From contig CM072870.1 of assembly GCA_036937835.1 (NCBI GenBank), positions 2,542,001-2,606,000 of the forward strand: a stretch of DNA of 64,000 nt, written 5' to 3'. The DNA is from Pampus argenteus (taxonomy: Eukaryota; Chordata; Actinopteri; Scombriformes; Stromateidae). The notes beneath the pieces were generated by a model. That model was not told the DNA's origin. It worked only from the letters and a program-made list of their open reading frames with translations, and made no database searches. Shown here in pieces: positions 1 through 11,959 of this stretch (positions within the stretch are counted from its first letter, which is position 1; the number at the start of each line of letters is the position of its first letter). The translations under genes and the position numbers were made by a program.

Positions 1-3000
1 GTGTGTGTTTGGGCGTGGGTCTACTGCTCTTGGATATGTACGTTCTGGACTGGGCTAACATGGTCAGCCCTGGTCTCACAGTCACTCCTCTAGGCTGCTG
101 CATCAACTGCAAGCATTCAGTGTCATTCACCAACATAGTATCAGTTCATCCAACATCCAGCCCTTCACTTTTAATTCACCTGAAGAACTCAGGTTAAATG
201 CGATTTAAATATCTGTGAATGGCTGGTTCCAATTCCAAAAAGGTTTAGGGAAAAAGAAAGGTTTTGTTGAAGTAAAATGTTGACTGTAGACAATTGCAAA
301 ACTGTTTACCTGCTGGCTGGCCTTGAGGGTTTGTCCTGTGTCAGTGTTAGATGGCTTCATGATGTGATTGCGGGTAGAAGTTGAAGCCTGTTGGATAAAT
401 AACTGGGGGTCTGCAGTAAGGCGGCGCACTGCGGGAAGACTTTTCTAGTAGCAATAGAAGAAGAGTGGAAATAAGTGATGTCAAATTCATTTCTGGCACC
501 AGACAAAATAGCTCTGACAAAATTCTTAACAGCAAACTCAGGAGCAAATATGATAAAAATGGTGAAAGGACTCAACACTCTGCATGCATCAAGTAGAAAG
601 GACCAAATGTTAATAGTCTTAAGTTGTAAGGCTACAATGGTAGAAATTTTGAGTATGTCCACATTAATTTGTAAATGCCTTATAATATCATAACTTGAAC
701 ACAAAATGCCCCCTTCAATTAGAACTTTTCCACAACAGTGTCTAGAGTAAATCAATCTTAAAACACTGGCTTGGTGAAAAATTTTACTTTTACAAAACAA
801 TGATTTAAGCTGGACAATTTAAGCTAAGTAAAACCAATGGAAAACATGTACAGAGAACTATGAAATGAATTTGGCTGCATTAAAACACAGTATAGTATAT
901 CAGTAGAATCTTTCCAGACACCTGAGGAGGTCACAATTATGTGTATCTGAACCACTGTTCACCTTGAGGAAAGGCACCAAGCAGGGCTGTGGTGTTGACT
1001 TCAACTCCTGATAGAGCTGTTCTGTAAACCCCTCTGCTTCTACCTTCCCTTCCTGCAGGATTAGAAAATAATATAACGATGAAGAACTAGAATGGCTGGA
1101 ATGCTAATGCAGGTCTAATCCTAGAGAAGTCCTGCATTAGCTGATTACTAAAAGGATTCAAGACACTGTGATGCTTTTAAGGCCTAAAATTACAAACTGT
1201 ATGTCAGCACTGGCAAACTCTAAAAACACAACCACAAAGTGAAAGCAGCTTGTGATGATGAAGAAGGGACATACCAGAAGACCCCTGACCAGTCCTCTCA
1301 CATTGTTAGCCATGTTAGCAGACCTGGAGTCACTGGAGGCCAGCTTGATCAGAGTCACCAGGAAGTTCTTGCATTTCTTCACACTTTCAAGGGTCTCCTA
1401 TTGATGGAATGTCAGGCAACACGCAGGCAACGCTTTTGCAATTTTTTCATTATTATTTCTTTTCTTTTATTGGTTTATTTACATTTATTTTCTATGTTTT
1501 ATACACATTCACAAACACGTGTCATCCTTGTATACTGTATACCTTTTTAATTTTGTCACATTTGTAAAGTCTTTAATGCACCAATAAAAAGGCAACTAGG
1601 TTAACTTATGACTGAAGCTCATGCTAATTTCTGCTTAGGCTTAAGACTGAATTTGCAGTAGTCACTCTCCATATTTATCAAGCTTCTCAGTGAAGGAAAT
1701 CACTTCAAATCTGTGAGTGACGCATTTGTGCTCCTACTTTTTTTTTACTTTTTAAACTTGGGAATTAATTCCCATCTCAGCCAATATTTAGTAGAGCAGC
1801 AGGGGGGTCCTAACCTGTCCCAACAGCACGACATCCACAAATAAAATGTCCGGGTGGTGGAGGGCAGGGTCAATTTATTATTTGGACTGGTAATATCTTA
1901 ATAATCACTAAAAAGAAAAACATGAAAATCCTTCACTCATCTCCCTCTTACATTACTGAATTGTGCAGGAGGTTTACTATTTTACTTTGGTTCATTTAAC
2001 AGTGGGTAACTTGGTTGTTGCTGTCCTGCCTAAATGTTGACCTGCAGCAGTTTCAGTCTGAGCAAAGTGAAATGTATCCGGAGGCAGCAGGTCAAAGCTG
2101 GGCCTGGTTGGACTCACCTGACTAAATGTGGGTGGTGGCTCCTTTTTGGTTTCTGTGACAGCTGCCTGAAAGCGAGGCTGCACCGTGGGATCAGCCACAG
2201 CCCTGAGGGTTTGGACCACAGCTGGTTTAGGAGCTGCACCAACCACCTGAACAACACAAACCAACAACCCAAAACTACAAAACAGTAGCAGATGCAAGTC
2301 ACCAAAACAGTCTGTTAATTCCAACATCACTATCATTATTGCTGCTGTCAGTGACTGCTGTAAAGCAGCTCTGGTACCTTCACCACAGCCGTCTTCTGGA
2401 CAGATGCAGGCTGGAAAGTGGGAGAGGCCGCCATTCTGATCACTGTCACCTTCTCACTACTTTTATTTGAAGCTGCTGAGGATACCTGTTCCAAACATGA
2501 TAGCTAGTTATGACCACAGGTATACTTTAAATGCTGGATACAAACACTGATGATGGTGTTAACATCTCTTTCTGACTACACAAGAATCTATATATTCTAT
2601 ACATCATAAAACACTTGGTGCTGGTCATTTCATGACTAGCAGTCGTGTGCTTTTTTTGCAGTTTTTTCCCCTGAAATTTAATTTCCAAAACACTGAAAAA
2701 AATAGATTTTATCATAGCACAGCACATTGGTCTTGAGAATTTCTCACAAGTTCTTGAGGTATTTGGGAGGCTTATCATTTTTTCAAATGTTCCATTTCTT
2801 TTACTTGATGCTAGCAGCACCTCATATTGATTCAATGATGCTGATTCACCCATATACATATGCATGTAATTTTATTTAAAGTGGGTTTGTTAAAACATCA
2901 TCTTTTCTATGTTTAGTCATCGTTTAAAGAAGGAATTTTACTACTGATTAACTGTACATACAGGTGCAGTCATACTTAAAGTAACACTTGGACAGTGTAA

Positions 3001-4132
3001 TGCATTACAATTAAATGTCCCTACAATAAATGTGTACTTTAGGAAGCTTTTGATTGATCCCTAGACTGGTCATTTGTGCAACTCTAATTTGTGGTTGTAT
3101 TGTATTGGGTCATATTGTACAGTAGGTGTACCTAATAACTTCAACACAATCCTTGTCTCTTGTCACACTGCATAGTAACTAAACTATGTAACACTTCTAT
3201 GGTTACTTCATTTATAGCTACTGTATTGATCTCAAACTGTGTTACAGTTGGTTGTTGTGCAGCCAATCAAATAAATATAAATAATCAAAATAAGAACAAC
3301 AACCTGTATTAAACCAGATGCCTGTTTCACTGCTTCACCCAAAGATCTGCTTACTGCCATTTAAACTATAAAAACAAGGCCCCGCATTCGTCCACTTCAG
3401 TATTAAATGAAAGCAGCAGCAGACACACACCTGGGAGGTCACTATTCTTGGTGCCAGACCACTGCCAGCTCTGGGTCCCTGCTGAGCTTGTGCCAGAGCT
3501 TGCTGCGATACCAACATCAGCTGACCACTGTCACTGCGGATCAGCATCATACCTGTCACAACCAGTACCAAATCACTTATTGTGTTACTGGGTTTAACTG
3601 ATGCCTTATCCTGAAAAGTGAAATTATGTGGACATGAATATAACCAATCAGTAGGAGAACCTCATCTATAAAGACCTTCTTGCAGCTCACCTGGTGGTAT
3701 CTGGATATTTGCTGGGAGCTGTGTGGAAGCAGTCTGGGGCAGGCGAGGGGCCACAGCCACTGGCTGTGGAGCAGCTGCCCTTGGTACAGTTATCACCACC
3801 GTCCTTCCTGAAGTCGTGGTCGGGTTCATGGAGGCCACCTGGCTCACAGCGGCTCTGGTTACCTGTGGCTGCCCGTTGGCACTGACGCTTCCTGGGGTGG
3901 CCACCTTAGCTACCACCATGACAGAGGGAGAGGAAGTCTGGGGGCCTGGGGTGGTAACTGTAGAGGAGGCAGGTGGGCAGGCCGGGCCAGCGTGGCTGTC
4001 TTTCTGTGTCACAGAAAGGCCTGCAGCAGTGATGGGTCCACACATGACCGGGACCTGCAACATCTTTCCTTCCCCTGTTGTCCTGCAGGACTCCAGCTTT
4101 TGGACTTCAACTACTACTTTATTTGTAGCCAT
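1..4132 (-). CDS. taf4b: TAF4-family TFIID subunit, probably TAF4B (partial, 3' part beyond left edge)
   Basis: TAF4/TAF4B is a scaffold subunit of the general transcription factor TFIID in the nucleus; its TAFH domain binds activators and its C-terminal histone fold pairs with TAF12. Coding exons, in order: 4132-3691 (ATG at 4132), 3552-3431, 2485-2378, 2246-2118, 1397-1275, 1052-963, 444-310, and probably 106-1. Each has GT/AG borders and the first seven join in frame (383 codons). The TAFH domain starts in the exon at 1397 (residues about 268-308, with VKKCKNFLVTLIKLA) and continues in 1052-963 (QLYQELKS, LVPFLK) and 444-310 (PQLFIQQ). The N-terminal part is Ser/Thr/Pro/Val-rich and low in complexity. 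The early PANIQIPPG segment and the TAFH position near residue 268 fit the short TAF4B N-terminus better than long TAF4, although the QQALAQ segment also resembles TAF4. The histone-fold part lies outside the window. Confidence 0.82.
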
Positions 4133-4678
4133 AATTATTTCTGAATGTTAGAAAAATGTGATTTTATACATAATTATAAAACAAGAGTTAGTGTGTTTTC
4201 CACCCACTAACATTATACCTAGCTAAGCTGCTAGACAAACCCATGTTAAGAACTTCATTGAAAAAACATTACATTTAAAACGCCACAAAGTTAACACAAA
4301 ACCTTGTTAATTCCCACTTAGCTCTAACATTACTTCAATCAATTCACTTTAAAGTTTACCACCAGCTGTTTACTAAGTTACATACACGTTGGTAAAAGAC
4401 TACCTACAGATATTGCTAACGTTAGGTTAATAAACGAGAGAGATTAAATATTCATTTTATAATTTTTCTCAATTTGTTTGGTGCGTGCTGCGCATGTTTC
4501 ACGATTTTGAAAAGGCCAGATCACATGACATACTGCAGGCTAGCATCAATATAGACAATAATGTTAAATGATTCTTTTCGTTGTGAATTTTCCAAGTGAT
4601 TTCCAAGGGTAGCTTTCAGTCAAATTAATACCAATCTTTGATAACCCTGCCAATTCCTCAGCGGGGTCACGAGCTCAC

Positions 4679-4790
4679 CTGTTGTAGGTGTTTTACTGAC
4701 CGCGTGAGAGCCGCGTGCTGTCAGAAGCTTTCATACTGGACGCGGTGCCGCGTTTGAGGCACACGGGAAACATGGGCAATTAGCTACGGC
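4679..4790 (-). promoter_or_regulatory. taf4b: Probable non-coding first exon of taf4b with a 13-codon upstream ORF
   Basis: A good splice donor on the minus strand (AG|GTGAGC, with G at 4679) follows a CpG-richer block. A matching acceptor (TTCTAACATTCAG) ends at 4141, eight bases upstream of the taf4b ATG, so the 5' UTR is probably spliced with an intron of about 540 bp. The exon contains a short ORF from ATG at 4734 to TAA at 4693 (13 codons) that could damp translation. The 5' limit near 4790 is a guess from base composition; no TATA box is evident. Confidence 0.45.
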
Positions 4791-7028
4791 GGTAAAGAAA
4801 TAATGAATAAATAATTTTGTTACAGTATTTGTGAGTTGAATATGTGTCTAAACGAGTGTTAAATGACACAAATATGAATTTCCAAAGATGGTTTAACACT
4901 ATTTATACACGTGATCATTTAAAATAAGACCCAGCAGTAACTCACCAATAATGCCAACTCACCGTAAATGCATTGTTTTACCGTTCGGCGCTTAAAAAAA
5001 CTCTTAATGTTTTAATTAAGAGGTTATTTACATGCATGTTACTGTATAAATATGTAGAATATATACAAGTAGACGAACTTGTCGAAAGTGTCGACACAAA
5101 CATTCAGATCAAAAATTGCTGTGAAATGGAATTGTGAAGTCTAAAACTATTCAAATTCCCATATTCAGTTTCCTGATTGTTACACCATGAACATTTAAAG
5201 TGGTGCTGCTCACACCGAACAATTAAATTATCATTTATTTTTGATAGATAATCAATTTCTGTACCACCAACATCCATCCGTGCTGTCGATGGAGAAAGCC
5301 TGACTCTCGCTGAGGTGGAGGGGCTATTATACTCACTCTACGACCACCTTCTGGCCACATGGAGTCACTGCTCATCACGATGGAAACATTTCTGAGATTT
5401 TATTGTCATGAGATAAAAACGTGATCAGTGTATATTTTTTGAACCAAAGAGAAAAAAAGATTAAATCATGTATTCTTCTCTTTTTCTCTTGTTCATATTT
5501 TATAATGCTCAGTGATTCTAATAATGGACTCATGATCTCTTTGATAATGATGATGAGTTATGTCTGTGCTGCTCTCATGGCCTACTGTATATTCCTATAA
5601 TTATTTTATTTAAGCAGATTTAATGTCTTTCTGTCCCTTTTCTGTAAACTGTGTTTTTGATGGATTTTAAATTGTTCTCAGTGAGCACATGGGATGATGG
5701 GTGCTGCTTTAATTTTAGAACCTTTTAATTTGGTGGATTCACATAGCAAATATGACCTGCTGTAAAAATTTGCATGTACACATGTGCTACTGATAGACAT
5801 ATATTTGCTTTTATCACGGTTTAAAACAAAGAGAGGTGAAAATATTAAGACCATTTCCATGTGAAATGTCAAAAATATTTCCTACTTGATATCAACATAT
5901 TTTGGTTTATTATGTTTTCCACTCAAATCCTACATATGAAAGGAACTTCCACGAGTAACATGGAATGCAACTTAAAAATATAAAACAAGTGATCATGTTA
6001 TTGTGTATCATCAGTATTGTATATATATATTATCAGACAGTGTGATTTATCAGTTTTTTGTGACTAACATTTTTCAGATAACATAATGTCAAATATCAAG
6101 CAGGAGGGAGGTAGTCTGGTAATAAACGTCTATGGGCTTATTAGTGACCTCTTTCACATTACAGTCATGTGATCAGTTGATAACATAAGGTAACAAAGGT
6201 TGCAAGATAAATCTGAGGGGTAACATGATGAATAAACACAAAAACAAAACATTTTTCAGAATTACATTTATTTTTTGTTTAAGTTATTCTTTTGAAATTC
6301 TTAATTGGTCAGTGGTTCTCAATTGATTTACTAGGCGACTCGTTCAGTTGGGAACCTCCGACTAGCTGTGTTCTACACTACACAGTAATAAAGACTGTGT
6401 GTATCTGCATTGCATCACAAGCTGCTGTTGATAGAAATAAAAAACGTGTATTTTGCTGTTTCACAGAACAGAAAATGGTACAAGATATGCACTTTGCAAA
6501 TTTCAGAACTGGCAACAGAAAACATTTTCCTTGAAGATATACGTGTCCAGTTTTTTGGAGCTGTTCCATCATGTATAGTACTAGTATACATTTTCTACTC
6601 CTTAACAATAGTTGTACATTGTGTTGTGGGACAATAATTTCCATCATCTACCTACAGCTCAGCCTGACTGAGCCAAAACTGGTGCATTATGTTTTCTGTG
6701 GCTCTGGAGCTTTGTCAACAAAATAACCCTTCATCTGAAGGTTATGTTGTTAGAGGTTTCTTCAGTTAAGTAGTTCAGTTTGAAAGATATGGATGTTAAT
6801 CACGGTAGGAGAATCTAAAATTAAAAAAAAGATTCTATTGGTTGCATTATGGGAAATGTAGGATCCAGCAATAAGCTGGTCTGTATATCTCAGCCCACTG
6901 TTATCTGTGTCTTGTGAGTCCATCAAATAAGAGAAATACATTGTGTTTCTGTGTTTGGACATTTTCTGGACTGACTACTGACTTTAATGTTAGAACTATT
7001 TAACTGTTCATCATGTCACACCCAAACT
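4791..7028. other. Intergenic region between taf4b promoter and ddx10 3' end
   Basis: No gene is recognised. The DNA is AT-rich with short ORFs that show no familiar protein. The right part is probably the ddx10 3' UTR: a minus-strand AATAAA (TTTATT at 6267-6272) lies about 760 bases beyond the ddx10 stop and is a candidate polyadenylation signal. A short purine/pyrimidine-balanced block near 5260-5400 stands out in composition but has no assignable identity. Confidence 0.4.
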
Positions 7029-10000
7029 CTACCTCCGTCCTCCTAGCAGCTGCAAGACTAACTCCTCGTCTTCAGCCAGGGAGAGTCCAGTGTCCAGGGC
7101 TGTGTGCTCATCATCCTGCTGCCTCACTTTCCTCCTCTTCCCTGCTGGAAGCTTCTCTGCCTCATCGCTGCTTTCACCACTGTGTTGCCGTTTAGCTAAG
7201 ATGGCTTGATCATCATCATCCTCCTCCTCTTCAGAGTGCTGTTTGTCAGGGTCCGGCAGGGTGCTAGGGTCAAACTCGTCTTCGCTGTGATTGGCTAGAT
7301 ATGCCACCACCTCATCCTCCTCCTCCTCATCTGATTTCTGTCCATGCTGCTTGCTGGCCTCCCTCCTGGCTGCCTTCGCCTTCAGCCTCTTCTCGCGGTG
7401 TTTGGCCTTCACCTTGCGGCTGTACTCCTGCTTGTCAAACTCCTGGTCTTCTCGTTTCAGCCTTTCCTGGGCCTTCTCCACATTGATACCGGAAACCTCC
7501 TCCTCCTCTTCCTCCTCACCAGTCACTGAGTGCTGGACTGGTGGCCACAGCTGCACAGCTTTTCCTTCTTCACTGAAAGTCACTTTGGTGTTGACCTGAA
7601 AGTTTCTCTTGAGGACTTTTTTGGCCTCTGTGAACTTTGTCTCTTTTTCAGTTTTCTTTTTGGTGTGTTCTTCATCAGATTCCTCAGAACTATTCTGGTC
7701 CAGATTGAAAACATCCTTTCTTTTGACTGTCAGCAGGTCCAAGTCTCTTAGATCATCATCATCTTCACTGTCATCTGCGCTAAGTAATGGTGTCTGGGAC
7801 TGATCCTCCTCTTCCTCGTCATTATCTGAATCTTCTGACTCTGAGCTATGGTTTTCCTGGTGAGGAAGCTCTCCTCTCAGCTGGGTCTTAAAGCTCCTCA
7901 GCTCTTCCTCCTCCTCAGACTGCTCCTCCTCTTGTTGCTCTTCCTTCTCAGCTCTCTGTACCTGAGCTTTATTTAAGAAGCGCACCCTGGGGGCCACAGC
8001 CAGGCCCAGAGAGACTGCGTACTCATGAATCTGCAGTTTAAAGACATCAAACACATCTTTGTTCTTCATCAGGTAGACGGAGCGCAGGTAGGAGACAAAA
8101 CACCTCTGGGCTCGCTCTTTCTGCTCCTTTTCCTGGGCCAGGAAGGCCTCCAGTTTCTGCTGAACATTCTGCAGTTTATCCGGGTTCACCTGGAATTAAT
8201 CACACCATAATAGTCAATACAGATGTTGTCTACTGTTCTGCTGCTATGAACAACACTCAGAGCTGTGTGTTTGTCTTGCAGAGTTTCTGACTAGTAGCGG
8301 TGCTATGGAGGACTGTTTTAAAGACTGGTCCTGTTTTATTTTTGCATCTCTGCTCTACTAGTACTAGGGTGCAAGTAAAGATTATTTTATTATCATCTAA
8401 CCTGTTGATTTTAGTCATTTGGTCATTTTAAGATGTGAACCCACCCTTGAACTTGCAGGTTACTATAGAAGACAAAATAAACCAGGAAATATTCGAGAAT
8501 CAAAATAAGATTAATCAGTTATTAAAACAGTGGGTGATCAATTTTCAGTCGATCGACTAATTGCTGCAACACGTGCCTAGCGTGCACGCAAGGACTTGGA
8601 TTTAAGATCATTAGAGTGTGTTTGGTATCATACATATTTCCACTGATGGTTTTATAATATTTCTTGACTGACAGTTGATGGTAGTAACGTGCCAAACAAC
8701 GCAGTTATGTAGAAACAGAGGCAAGGAAGAAGACTGGATGTAGACACATCTACATAGTGGTTTGGTTTGATTTGTTTTGCTCTGTGGGTGAGTGGGGGAT
8801 TTAGGGACAGTAAAGATCTGCTACAAAAATTTAGAAAGAGTTCCTGTGCTCAGTATTGCGATGTTAAATGTTTTTGTCCTGTGTCCTTCACTTCTGATCT
8901 CTGTATGTACATTCCGTGCTTTGCTTGGACTTGTGATAATGTGGATGTCACACAGACAGACAGACTCAAGTGCTCACCTGGATCTTATTGATGGGCACCT
9001 TCTTCTCCTGCAACTGGGCGACCATGCCCTTCTCCTCCGAGGGCAGCAGCAACAGCAGGGCCTCTCCCCCCTCCTTGTACCTGGCTGTCCGCCCCACCCT
9101 GTGGATGTAGGTGTCTGCATCCTCCGGACAGTCAAATTGCAGCACCCAGTTGACAGCAGGGAAGTCCAGGCCTCTGGCGGCGATGTCTGTAGCGAACAGC
9201 ACAGCATTCTGCTTTCTGAGGAAGTCATTGTAGACCTCCACCCTCTTCATCTGATGTTGCTTTCCGTGCAGGGCCAGGATTGGCATTCCGGGTCTGAGGC
9301 GGCAAAAGACACGGAAAAGGTACTGCACCTCCTTGCAGCAGGCAAAGAAGACTATGATTTTCTTTTTCAGGTGGCTCCTGACAAACGAGAAGAGCATGTT
9401 AACCTTCTGATGGAGCTCACACGCCACATAGCTCTGCTCCAGGGTGGCTGGGGTGCTGAACTTGGCCTTCTCATGAACCCACACATACTCTGGGTCTTTA
9501 AGGCTGAGCCGAGCCAGGTCTTTGACAGACTTGGTCTGCGTGGCGGAGAACAGGAGCGTCTGCCGCGACGTGGGGAGATTCTCCACAATGGCATTGAGTG
9601 TATCTGCGAAGCCCATGTCCAGGATGCGGTCGGCTTCATCCAGCACCAGCATGTGGAGGTTTGAGGCGTGGAAGGCGGCCGTCTCGTCCATGTGCTGCAG
9701 CAGGCGGCCCGGGGTGCAGATAACGATGTTGGTGCGATGGATCCTCTCCGCCTCGCTCTTCAGCTCCTTACCGCCGATAATCAGCCCCGCAGAGAACTCG
9801 TGGTTCTTGCCCACCTTGCGGAGGACTTCGAAGGTCTGGTAGGCGAGCTCTCTGGTGGGGGAAATGATGAGAGCGCCGAGGCCGTCCATGGAGCTCCACT
9901 GCTGGCGGTACAGACACTCCAGCACCGGGATAAGGAAGGCTAAAGTCTTCCCGGAGCCGGTCTTGGCTGCGCCGAGCACATCTTTCCCCTGCAGAGCGAA

Positions 10001-10330
10001 GCCGATAGTCTGCCTCTGGATCTCAGTGGGCTGTCTATACTGAGCCCCCTGCAGCCCCAGCAGGGTTTTCTTGGAGATGGGGAAGTCTGAGAACTTGATG
10101 GCCTCTTTGCTGTTGATGTCTGCGTACATGCTGACAAGCCTCTGGATGTCCTCGCGCTCCGCCTGCCACTGCGGCCTCTGCTTCTGTGTGCGCTCGCACT
10201 TCACTCGAGCTTTGGTCTTGTTGTATTTTTTCTTCCACTTCTCGAAGTTTCTGACAGGGTCGGAAGGGTCTTTCAGCTTCATGGGTTTCGGTTTCTTACC
10301 CTGTGCGCTTGAACCTTTTTTCTCCATCAT
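7029..10330 (-). CDS. ddx10: DEAD-box RNA helicase DDX10 (complete, two exons)
   Basis: DDX10 is a nucleolar ATP-dependent RNA helicase of small-subunit ribosome biogenesis (Dbp4/Hca4 family). Exon 1 is 10330-8978 (451 codons) and exon 2 is 8189-7029 (386 codons plus stop). Donor CAG|GTGAGC and acceptor TTCCAG join in phase 0 to give 837 residues, close to the human length of about 875. Helicase motifs in order: Q motif around residues 80-108, Walker A AAKTGSGKT 121-129, PTREL 158-162, TPGR 206-209, DEAD 231-234, SAT 262-264, ARGLD 385-389 and HRVGRTAR 410-417. Exon 2 holds the family-specific post-helicase block (ERAQRCFVSYLRSVYL, then GLAVAPRVRFL), long Asp/Glu/Ser-rich and Lys-rich stretches, and the conserved DDX10 end (LSLAEDEELVLQLL). 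The first codons read MMEKK; either Met could start. Only one intron is unusual for this gene. Confidence 0.95.
8190..8977 (-). other. ddx10: Single ddx10 intron with an old interspersed repeat fragment
   Basis: This 788-bp intron lies just after the helicase core. Its donor is GTGAGC and its acceptor ATTAATTCCAG. Around 8395-8577 it contains a degenerate repeat ending in a GTCGATCGACTAATTGCTGCAA-type motif, a family that recurs twice more in this window (about 21595-21680 and 50875-51046). No other feature is seen. Confidence 0.7.
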
Positions 10331-11935
10331 TCAAAACTGACCACACCAAGAAGAGAGCGTTAAACACACACAGTTAACAGCTACAGGTAAACAACGTGGA
10401 GGCTCACCGTCGCATTCAAGATGACGTATGTTGGTCTTCTTCGTTGCTGTTAATTAGCGCTTGACAAACAGCTTTTATTTGCATTACCGCCACCTTTTGG
10501 ATTGGGGTAATGCGGTGGGTCGTAGCTTTTTGTTGTGCTGTGGTTTTGTGACTCTGTTACAAACTGATAAACTGTCTGATAATCTGAAGCTAATATGAAG
10601 CTTAGAACTAAAGTCCCTCCTTTTGTTGCTAAACTTCCACCACAGCTCAACAGGAAACACAAAGCAGACTGTAAATGTGTCAGATATCCACTTGATATGA
10701 CGAACTCACACTGATGAAGCCTCATAGAAGCTTCACATCTACTTTAAATGACTGTGTGGACACACTGTGGATTTTGGCCTCCATCACTTACACTTACTTG
10801 GAATAAAGCAGCCACCCTCAGTATGAGTCCTGAGCTGCATCAGCGCTATGAGTTTAAGTACGATATATAAATAAGAGAGAATTAAAATATTTGTTTCTAT
10901 TCCGTCAGGTTTATTGTGTGCATGGAAGCACATACAATCAATGCACACTCTAATCATTTAAGTAATGGCAGCAGATAGAAATAATGCAAACACATAAACT
11001 GTATCATAAGGTAGGCCTACTTTATGTTGTCTCGCTGCAGATAGATTATCTTGGCTAATTAAATACAGCAAGATATTTATATAGGCTATTATTAATTTTC
11101 CACATCAGGCTATTAAAAAACAATTATCTTACTTATTTAGATAAAATGTGTTAAACGAAGACACTATAATGTTATTTTTAAGCTTAGTGTTAATCTGCTT
11201 TCCTGTTAATTATTATTAATATATGAACAGTATGTTGTTTATCCCGGCGAAAAGGGGAAGCGGCAACTCTTCCGCATCACGTGCTGCAAAAAAAAAAAAA
11301 AAACCCTTTACGGAAGTGCAGTGAATGCAGTAAAAATAAAAGTGTAAAATGTGTCTGAGATCAGAATCTGTGGTCTAATGGTAAATAAAAGAAATACCAT
11401 GCACAGTACGAGAACCCTGAAACGGAAGCCATTCATTTGATTATATATTACTATTTTATGGTGTTTCATTTAATTTTATTGTCACCACAAGTTTAATTGT
11501 GCTTGTTTTTAGTATCAATATTTTGGTATTTAGATTTTTAGTATTATGTTTTCTTCAAAGGGTAATTGTCTTAATACAATGAGGCCACACGTGTTTCCTC
11601 TGAAATTTTAATAACTATAGTATACTATATTAGAGTATATGCAACATAGACGGTATAAAACACACACACACACACACATACATATATTTAACGCATAAAT
11701 TAACGTGTACAATATATAACGTGCGTTTACACGTTTTATGTTGAAGGGTCGTACCGGAAAAAGTACGTGCTTTTACCCGGTGTGACTAACATTGGGCTAT
11801 GAAAAACATGAACCTGAGCGATATTGAAGCTAGATGATAAACAAGTATTAGAACGGATTTCTTTGCACAAACCAAAGAGGATATCGGTCATCTGACAATC
11901 TCTAACATCCCTGCAGGCCTTATGCTTCTCCAGGC
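10331..11935. promoter_or_regulatory. Divergent intergenic region: ddx10 and szt2 promoters and 5' UTRs
   Basis: The ddx10 ATG (minus) and the szt2 ATG (plus) face away from each other across 1.6 kb, so both promoters lie here. No clear TATA box or CpG island was picked out by eye. Simple sequence includes an A-run near 11287-11303 and a (CA)n tract near 11661-11679. A palindromic CACGTG-like element occurs near 11589 (CACACGTGTTT). No protein-coding gene is recognised; the longest minus-strand ORFs look random. Confidence 0.5.
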
Positions 11936-11959
11936 ATGGCAGAGAGACAGGACAATGAG
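11936..11959 (+). CDS. szt2: szt2 coding exon 1 (8 codons)
   Basis: This exon encodes MAERQDNE, then a GAG|GTAACA donor. It is recognised because human SZT2 exon 1 also encodes a very short acidic start (MASERPEPE) in the same phase, directly before a VEEA block that here begins exon 2 at 21424. The ATG has a good context (G at -3 and +4). The exon is far too short to be found as an ORF. The main uncertainty is that it was placed by phase and resemblance only. Confidence 0.8.

Noticed and set aside
2037..2117. Extension of taf4b exon 4 to a donor at about 2057 (GCAG|GTCAAC)
   Set aside because: The donor at 2118/2117 (CAG|GTGAGT) is much stronger and its phase matches the TAFH exon at 1397.
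3723..4151. 142-codon plus-strand ORF
   Set aside because: It is antisense to taf4b exon 1, in a GC-rich low-complexity part that naturally keeps opposite frames open.
8792..9664. 290-codon plus-strand ORF
   Set aside because: It is antisense to the DDX10 helicase core, whose conserved motifs prove the minus strand is coding; the ORF is a shadow.
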